Below, piece by piece: positions 59,266 through 64,000 of a DNA stretch of 64,000 nt. Numbering within the stretch: position 1 is the first letter of the stretch; each line of letters opens with the position of its first letter. The notes beneath the pieces are model-generated. The model made no database searches, had not been told where the DNA came from, and was given only the letters and a program-made list of their open reading frames with translations. This stretch comes from Yaniella flava. GTDB lineage: Bacteria > Actinomycetota > Actinomycetes > Actinomycetales > Micrococcaceae. The position numbers and the translations under genes are program-made. The stretch covers positions 62,001 to 126,000 of the forward strand of contig NZ_BAAAMN010000003.1 in NCBI RefSeq assembly GCF_039529295.1, written 5' to 3'.

Positions 59266-60036
59266 TTATTCCTGACCGGATGACAATACTGAGCCCCACA
59301 GGCGATCAGCCCAGCCCATTTCGACATGTTCATCAAGCGCAGCGACACCGGGTTCGGGAGCCAGGGTGTTTTCGTCGTCTTCATCGATGACCATGTACTT
59401 CCGCTCCCCCGGCATGACCATGTTAAATCGTTCGCGGGCCTGCTGTTCTACATAGGCGGGGTCTTCCCAGCGTTGTAGCTGGGTTTCTAATTCTTCCTGG
59501 CGCTCGTTTTCGCCTGCTAGCTGCTGTTGCGCGTGAGTAATGTCAGATTGTTGTTCTAACAACATCTGTAACGGCTGAGCCATGATGAGTGCGGCGATGA
59601 ACAGCACGGCTAGTAGCGCAACGGTGCGTCCGGAGAACTGTCGTGCCGGTTCCGGATCGTCCTCAAATGAGGCGGCACGGTCTTGACGATCCCAGATGTC
59701 ATCGTCGATACGTTTGGTGTTGCGGTTTTTCGGTTTCTTATCCGTCTGTTGTGCTGTGCGCAGCAGTTTCTCACGCATTTTCGACCGCGGCGCAGGCTGC
59801 ACGTCTTCATCGTCAGGGGCTGGATCTGCTGCTCGACGCTTGCCCGGCTTGCTTGATGTTTCCTTGGTGGCAGCCGGCTTGTCTTTTTTCCCCGCTGCTC
59901 GTTCGGCAGGTGTCTTGGCAGCAGACGGTTTGTTGATGCTGGTGACGGGCGCTGGGGCATCGGTGATCACAACATCGTCGTCGTGCTCATCTTTTGGCGG
60001 TGGCGCACTTTTGGGCATGCGCGGCTTCTTTACCAC
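59266..60036 (-). CDS. FtsB/DivIC-type septum formation initiator
   Basis: 256 residues. A ~130-residue charged, Lys/Asp/Pro-rich cytoplasmic extension precedes one transmembrane helix (about 138-158), a coiled coil (158-192) and the DivIC motif DPAYVEQQARERFNMVMPGE (192-211). It is part of the FtsQ-FtsB-FtsL complex at the division site. Its position between eno and the DUF501/Ppx gene is conserved in actinomycetes (Rv1024). GTG start with GGGAGG about 10 nt upstream. The N-terminal extension is longer than in most members. Confidence 0.87.
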   Translation of the reverse strand: MVKKPRMPKSAPPPKDEHDDDVVITDAPAPVTSINKPSAAKTPAERAAGKKDKPAATKETSSKPGKRRAADPAPDDEDVQPAPRSKMREKLLRTAQQTDKKPKNRNTKRIDDDIWDRQDRAASFEDDPEPARQFSGRTVALLAVLFIAALIMAQPLQMLLEQQSDITHAQQQLAGENERQEELETQLQRWEDPAYVEQQARERFNMVMPGERKYMVIDEDDENTLAPEPGVAALDEHVEMGWADRLWGSVLSSGQE

Positions 60037-60171
60037 GTTGTCGTCACCTCCCGGCAGCCTCGTGCAGTCTCTCTAGTGTAAAGGCCACCCGGGTGGCTTT
60101 CCGTGTTCCAACACCGTTTTCGCGTGCATTCTCAGCCAGTATTCAGAATCTGAAACGCCGCTGACACACCA

Positions 60172-60204
60172 ACACCGCGGCCGGTTCGTGCGCAGCCGCG
60201 GTGT
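60172..60204 (-). terminator. Hairpin downstream of eno
   Basis: ACACCGCGGC (60172-60181) / GCCGCGGTGT (60195-60204) just past the eno stop. The following bases (TTGGTGTGT) are only moderately U-rich. A second near-palindrome at about 60082-60101 lies before ftsB. Confidence 0.55.
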
Positions 60205-60221
60205 GTGGGTGGCGTCTTGCG

Positions 60222-61502
60222 TTAGTTGGTCAGGCGAGGAAACGCACCGGCGCCGGCGTAGCGTGCTTGGTCGCCGAGTTCTTCTTCAATGCGCAACAGC
60301 TGGTTGTACTTGGCAACCCGGTCCGAACGTGCTGGCGCACCGGTTTTGATCTGACCGGCGTTGGTCGCAACCGACAGGTCAGCGATGAAGGTGTCTTCTG
60401 TTTCGCCAGAGCGATGCGAGATCACACAGGCAAACGTGTGCGCCTGCGCCAGGCGAATGGTTTCGAATGTCTCGGTCATGGTGCCAATCTGGTTGACCTT
60501 GACCAACACCGAGTTGCCGGCCTTCTCATCGATGCCGCGCTGCAGGCGGGTGACATTGGTGACATAGAGGTCATCGCCCACTAGTTGGACGGTGTCGCCC
60601 AGTTTGGCGGTCAGTTGACTCCAGCCGTCCCAGTCTTGCTCGTCGAGTGGGTCTTCGATGGAGATGATTGGGAAGTCGGCTACCAGCTGCGCGTAGTAGT
60701 CGATCATCGCCGCAGCATCGCGCTGTTCACCTTCGAAGTTGTATGCACCATCGGTGTAGAACTCAGAGGACGCCACGTCCAAGCCCAGTGCGATGTCTTC
60801 ACCGGCGGTGTAACCGGCTTTTTCAATGGCTTCCACGATGACTTCCAGCGCCTGACGGTTGGAACCAAGCTCTGGTGCGAAGCCGCCTTCGTCACCCAGC
60901 CCGGTGCCCAGGTTGTTTGCTTTCAGCACGGACTTCAGGCTGTGGTAGACCTCGGTCCCCCAGCGCAGTGCTTCACCAAAGGATGCGGCGCCGATGGGTA
61001 GCACCATAAATTCTTGGATGTCGACGTTGGTGTCGGCGTGGGCACCACCGTTGAGAATGTTCATCATCGGCACCGGCAGCACATGCGCGTTGGCACCGCC
61101 GAGGTATTTGAACAGTGGCTGATCGGTCGACGCCGCGGCAGCGTTGGCTACGGCCATGGAGACGCCCAGGATGGCGTTTGCACCCAGTTGGGATTTGTTT
61201 TCGGTGCCGTCAAGATCCAACAGGATCTGGTCAACATCGCGCTGCGACGTACCGTCAACACCGTAGAGCGAATCGGCCACCAGATTGTTGACGGATTCGA
61301 TTGCACCCAGCACACCTTTGCCCAGGTACCGGTCGCCATCGCCGTCACGACGTTCGACGGCTTCGAATTCACCGGTTGAGGCACCAGATGGCACAGCGGC
61401 GCGTCCCAATGATCCGTCGGTCAGCAGCACTTCAACCTCAACGGTTGGGTTGCCGCGCGAGTCCAAAATTTCACGAGCATGGATGGCGTCAATAAAGGCC
61501 AT
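60222..61502 (-). CDS. eno: Enolase
   Basis: 426 residues from the ATG at 61500-61502, with AAGGAG upstream; the frame extends to 61535 without a better start. It converts 2-phosphoglycerate to phosphoenolpyruvate. Motifs: HAREILDSRGNPTVEVEV, GASTGEFEAVERRDGD, IEDPLDEQDWDGW, GDDLYVTN and SHRSGETEDTFIADL. The first gene of a co-directional run with ftsB, ppx, a subtilase and ndh, although a hairpin separates it from ftsB. Confidence 0.97.
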   Translation of the reverse strand: MAFIDAIHAREILDSRGNPTVEVEVLLTDGSLGRAAVPSGASTGEFEAVERRDGDGDRYLGKGVLGAIESVNNLVADSLYGVDGTSQRDVDQILLDLDGTENKSQLGANAILGVSMAVANAAAASTDQPLFKYLGGANAHVLPVPMMNILNGGAHADTNVDIQEFMVLPIGAASFGEALRWGTEVYHSLKSVLKANNLGTGLGDEGGFAPELGSNRQALEVIVEAIEKAGYTAGEDIALGLDVASSEFYTDGAYNFEGEQRDAAAMIDYYAQLVADFPIISIEDPLDEQDWDGWSQLTAKLGDTVQLVGDDLYVTNVTRLQRGIDEKAGNSVLVKVNQIGTMTETFETIRLAQAHTFACVISHRSGETEDTFIADLSVATNAGQIKTGAPARSDRVAKYNQLLRIEEELGDQARYAGAGAFPRLTN

Positions 61503-61673
61503 GAGTGCAATCTCCTTGAAAAAGTGTGTGGTCACCGTTTGGGTGCCTCCGACATACAGTCACGCCCTAGTGTAGCGATGATGCACCGCTTGCACCGTAA
61601 ATATGCTTGTGATGGCACCCACGGCAAACAACAAGTCTAGGCCGGTGCCGCGGTACAAACGTAGACTGCAAAG

Positions 61674-62902
61674 ATGATCTCAAAAGTCCTCAAGGTCGCA
61701 GGTGTCACGGCTGCGGCGGCAGCAGCTGTGCACGTGGTGGTCGCAGCATCCTTAGTGACACTCGATGGGATACTGCACCGCAACCGTGAGAAACGGCGCG
61801 CTCCGAATCCGGGCACGTTCCATACGCAGCTCGATGAGTCAGCCCTGAGTATTTACACCTCCGGTGACGAGCTCTACGACGACATGATCGAGGCGATCGA
61901 TGCCGCACAACACTCCGTGCAGATGGAAGCCTATATATGGAAAGCAGATGCGGTGGGGCAGCGTTTCACGAACACGCTCAACGCGGCAGCCCAGCGTGGC
62001 GTCCGGGTTCATGTGCTCTATGACGGCTTTGCCAATCTGGTCGTACCCCGTCGCTTCTATCGACAGCTCTCCGAACAGATCCACGTCGTACGACTGCCGG
62101 TCATTGGTCGACGATTCTGGGAAGGTCCTTTGCGCCACACCGGGTTTAACCATTCCAAGGTCTTGGTTGTTGATGATCACATCGGGTTCGTCGGCGGCTA
62201 CAACATCGGTTCACTGTATGCCACCCACTGGCGCGACACCCACGTCCGGGAAATCGGCCCGGGAGCGTGGGGAATGCAGCAGGCGATTGCCCGGCTGTGG
62301 AACGAGATACATACTCCCCGGAGGCTATCGGCTGGTCCCCACCACCGACCTGGCACCCCGAAGTCCGTGTTGAGGCCAACCTGCCGGCCCAGCTGATGTA
62401 TCCCATCCGGCAGATGTACCTGGACGCCATCGATCGAGCACGTGACTCCATCTGGCTGACGACACCGTATTTCATCCCGGATCAACAGATCGTCAAAGCA
62501 TTGATCAAGGCATCACACCGCGGCGTCGATGTGCGGGTCATGTTTCCCAAGGAATCCAATCACGTCGTGGCCGACTGGGTTTCACGAGGATTTTATGGCC
62601 AACTGCTGGATGCCGGGATCACCATTCTGCTTTATGCCACCTCCATGATCCATGCCAAAACCGCTACCATTGACGGCCAGTGGGCCACCGTGGGAACAGC
62701 CAACATCGACCGGCTCGCGCTGTCATATAATTATGAGACCAATGTGGAGGTCATTGACCCGCGCTTCGCCGCTGAGATAGAAAAAATCTTCCTTGCAGAT
62801 TCCACACACTGCGAGACCCTCAGCTCGACACAGTGGCGTCAGAGACACCCCATGTCACGGGCAATAGAGCTCGCGCTCATGCCACTGAGACCGTGGCTCT
62901 AA
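61674..62902 (+). pseudogene. Cardiolipin synthase (phospholipase D superfamily), frameshifted
   Basis: The 5' part (61674 onwards) encodes an N-terminal helix and HKD motif 1 (NHSKVLVVDDHIGFVGGYNIG). The reading then changes frame near 62316, and the rest, ending at 62902, encodes VRVEANLPAQLMYPIRQMYLDAIDRA and HKD motif 2 (IHAKTATIDG). Joined, the two give a normal ~410-residue two-HKD cardiolipin synthase. Loss of one C in the C4 run at 62316-62319 would account for it (restoring TPPEAIGW). As written, translation from the start ends at 62396. A sequencing error or phase variation are alternatives to a dead gene. Confidence 0.85.
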
Positions 62903-62940
62903 CGCACTTTGACCCCTGAACGGCACCGAAAGGATCCATC

Positions 62941-63672
62941 ATGGACTCAACTCCGGCCAATCCATCAGCAGCAGAATCGCTACACTCCCTTTTGGCAAGT
63001 AACCATGAGATCTCCGAATTTCTCAACGAGCTGGCCAAGCTCGCGGCATCACAAGTCATTGGTGGGGAGAACGCGCTCTGCGGAATCCTCCTGAGCCGCA
63101 ACAAGCGCACCACGGTTGTTGGCCACAGCAGCCAGTACGCCAAGCAGTTGGACGAGATCCAAGCTGGCTTTGACGAGGGGCCATGCTTGGAAGCACAGGC
63201 GACCCAGATGGTGCTGCAAGTATCTGATGCGCGTCACGAGACCCGCTGGCCCGACTACATGGCGACGGTCCGAGATTCAGAAATACGCAGTGTTTTAGCG
63301 GTCCCGCTCACGCTTGATGACAAAGCCACGGGGGCGCTGAACTTCTACGCCATCAACACCGGCACATTCGACGAAGAAAGCATTGCTCACGCCCAACGCT
63401 TTGCTTCGCTGGCATCACTCGCCGTAACCGTCGCGTTACGTATTGTGATCTCCGAAGAAGTGGCTCAAGACCGCCAGAAGGCCATGGAGTCCCGGACCGC
63501 AATTGATATCGCGGTCGGGGTCATCATGGCTCAAAAAGCGTGCAGCCAAGAAGAAGCATTTGACATCTTGACCGAGGTCTCCAGCCACCAAAACATTAAA
63601 GTCCGCGACCTGGCTCGCAACCTTGTCGCTTCGATCGGCAAGACCCAACCGACGACGGTCTTCGAAGAGTGA
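62941..63672 (+). CDS. GAF and ANTAR domain regulator
   Basis: 243 residues. GAF domain at about 30-170 (CGILLSRNKRTTVVG, IRSVLAVPLTLDDKATGALNFY), then an ANTAR RNA-binding helical domain at about 178-230 (SRTAIDIAVGVIMAQKACSQEEAFDIL). ANTAR proteins bind paired hairpins in nascent RNA and prevent termination. The GAF domain probably senses a small ligand. AAAGGA precedes the ATG. No target hairpin pair was found in the adjacent genes. Confidence 0.87.
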   Translation: MDSTPANPSAAESLHSLLASNHEISEFLNELAKLAASQVIGGENALCGILLSRNKRTTVVGHSSQYAKQLDEIQAGFDEGPCLEAQATQMVLQVSDARHETRWPDYMATVRDSEIRSVLAVPLTLDDKATGALNFYAINTGTFDEESIAHAQRFASLASLAVTVALRIVISEEVAQDRQKAMESRTAIDIAVGVIMAQKACSQEEAFDILTEVSSHQNIKVRDLARNLVASIGKTQPTTVFEE

Positions 63673-63684
63673 CCGCTCCCCTAC

Positions 63685-64000
63685 TTATGGCTTGGTGAAC
63701 ACGCAGACGGATTCCATGTGCTGGGTATCTGGGGCCAGGTCATAGACCTCTACCGAGTCCAGCACCCACCCGTGGTAGTTCAGCCTGCGGGTGTCGCGAG
63801 CCAACGAGGCCGGATCACTCGAGACATAGATGATCTTTTCGGGAGTTAGTTGATCAATACGACCCAACACTGCTTTGCCAGCACCTTTGCGATGCGGGCT
63901 CATCACTACCGTGTCCACCTGACGATCGTTGAGTCCACCCGCCGTGAAATCGGCCTCGGGCTTGCGGTGCCAACTGTTCATCACACGGTTGATGTTCCCG
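63685..64000 (-). CDS. RNA m5U methyltransferase-like protein (RlmD/TrmA family), C-terminal part
   Basis: The frame is open to the window edge; the last 105 residues are seen. The end resembles the class I SAM-dependent TrmA/RlmCD/TRAM family: GAGKAVLGRIDQLTPEKIIYVSSDPASLARD...YDLAPDTQHMESVCVF. Two normally invariant motifs are changed. The DPPR of the family reads SPHR (VVMSPHRKGAG), and the nucleophilic Cys of YVxCDPA is Ser (YVSSDPA, codon AGT). Methylation of uracil C5 needs that Cys, so the activity is doubtful. The rest of the gene lies outside the window. Confidence 0.78.
   Translation of the reverse strand, partial: GNINRVMNSWHRKPEADFTAGGLNDRQVDTVVMSPHRKGAGKAVLGRIDQLTPEKIIYVSSDPASLARDTRRLNYHGWVLDSVEVYDLAPDTQHMESVCVFTKP

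Noticed and set aside
62267..62902. Separate gene for the second half of the cardiolipin synthase
   Set aside because: It has no ribosome site, starts in the overlap of the first half and contains just one HKD motif. A single frameshifted gene fits better.

Overview
The window is a chromosomal segment of an actinomycete, most likely family Micrococcaceae. Actinomycetota marker families fill it: mycothiol S-conjugate amidase (Mca), a WhiB regulator, DUF3499, DUF5719, TIGR03089, DUF4245, DUF4307, DUF501, a protein mannosyltransferase and GAF-ANTAR. Composition is moderately GC-rich by eye, GTG starts are frequent, and many genes appear to be leaderless. A genus such as Yaniella or Enteractinococcus is a guess.

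Layout. 1-16 kb: 5' part of tatD, a succinate-semialdehyde dehydrogenase, a DUF1648 protein, ferrochelatase, the divergent rsmI/pmt pair, an acyl-CoA ligase, three membrane-protein genes (DUF1461, SpoIIM-like, RDD) and a large DUF222-HNH protein behind an AT-rich promoter. 14.7-29.3 kb: a block recalling the M. tuberculosis sahH-whiB2-LCP-purE/purK neighbourhood: ahcY, DUF3499, a zincin-like protein lacking HExxH, DUF5719, a large GT2 glycosyltransferase, whiB2-like, TIGR03089, gtrA, purK, purE, LCP and manA. It serves envelope glycopolymer assembly plus purine and SAM-cycle metabolism. 29.3-32.3 kb: small membrane or orphan proteins, including an AT-rich DUF3784 gene that looks foreign. 32.4-46 kb: central metabolism and housekeeping (glpX, DUF4245, carbonic anhydrase, fumC, FAD monooxygenase, prepilin peptidase, cis-prenyltransferase, mca, DUF4307, greA, ilvA, AI-2E and Bax1 family membrane proteins).

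46-54.7 kb is the most accessory part: an Ltp-domain protein, a Pro/Gln-rich membrane protein, a hydroxyacyl-CoA dehydrogenase beside a frameshifted thioesterase, a DUF5819-HTTM pair, a ~990-residue LASTG-anchored choice-of-anchor-G surface protein with a long tandem-repeat stalk, an ~830-base gap and an unusual type I tRNA with a UAA anticodon. 54.8-61.5 kb is a co-directional eno - ftsB/divIC - (DUF501-Ppx fusion) - subtilase - ndh run. The window ends with a frameshifted cardiolipin synthase, a GAF-ANTAR protein and the 3' end of an RlmD/TrmA-like methyltransferase whose catalytic motifs are altered.

No phage, IS element or CRISPR array was seen. The best candidates for something new are the repeat-stalk surface protein with its DUF5819-HTTM neighbours, the type I UAA tRNA, the C-to-S methyltransferase, the DUF501-Ppx fusion and a probable ATC-initiated gene.
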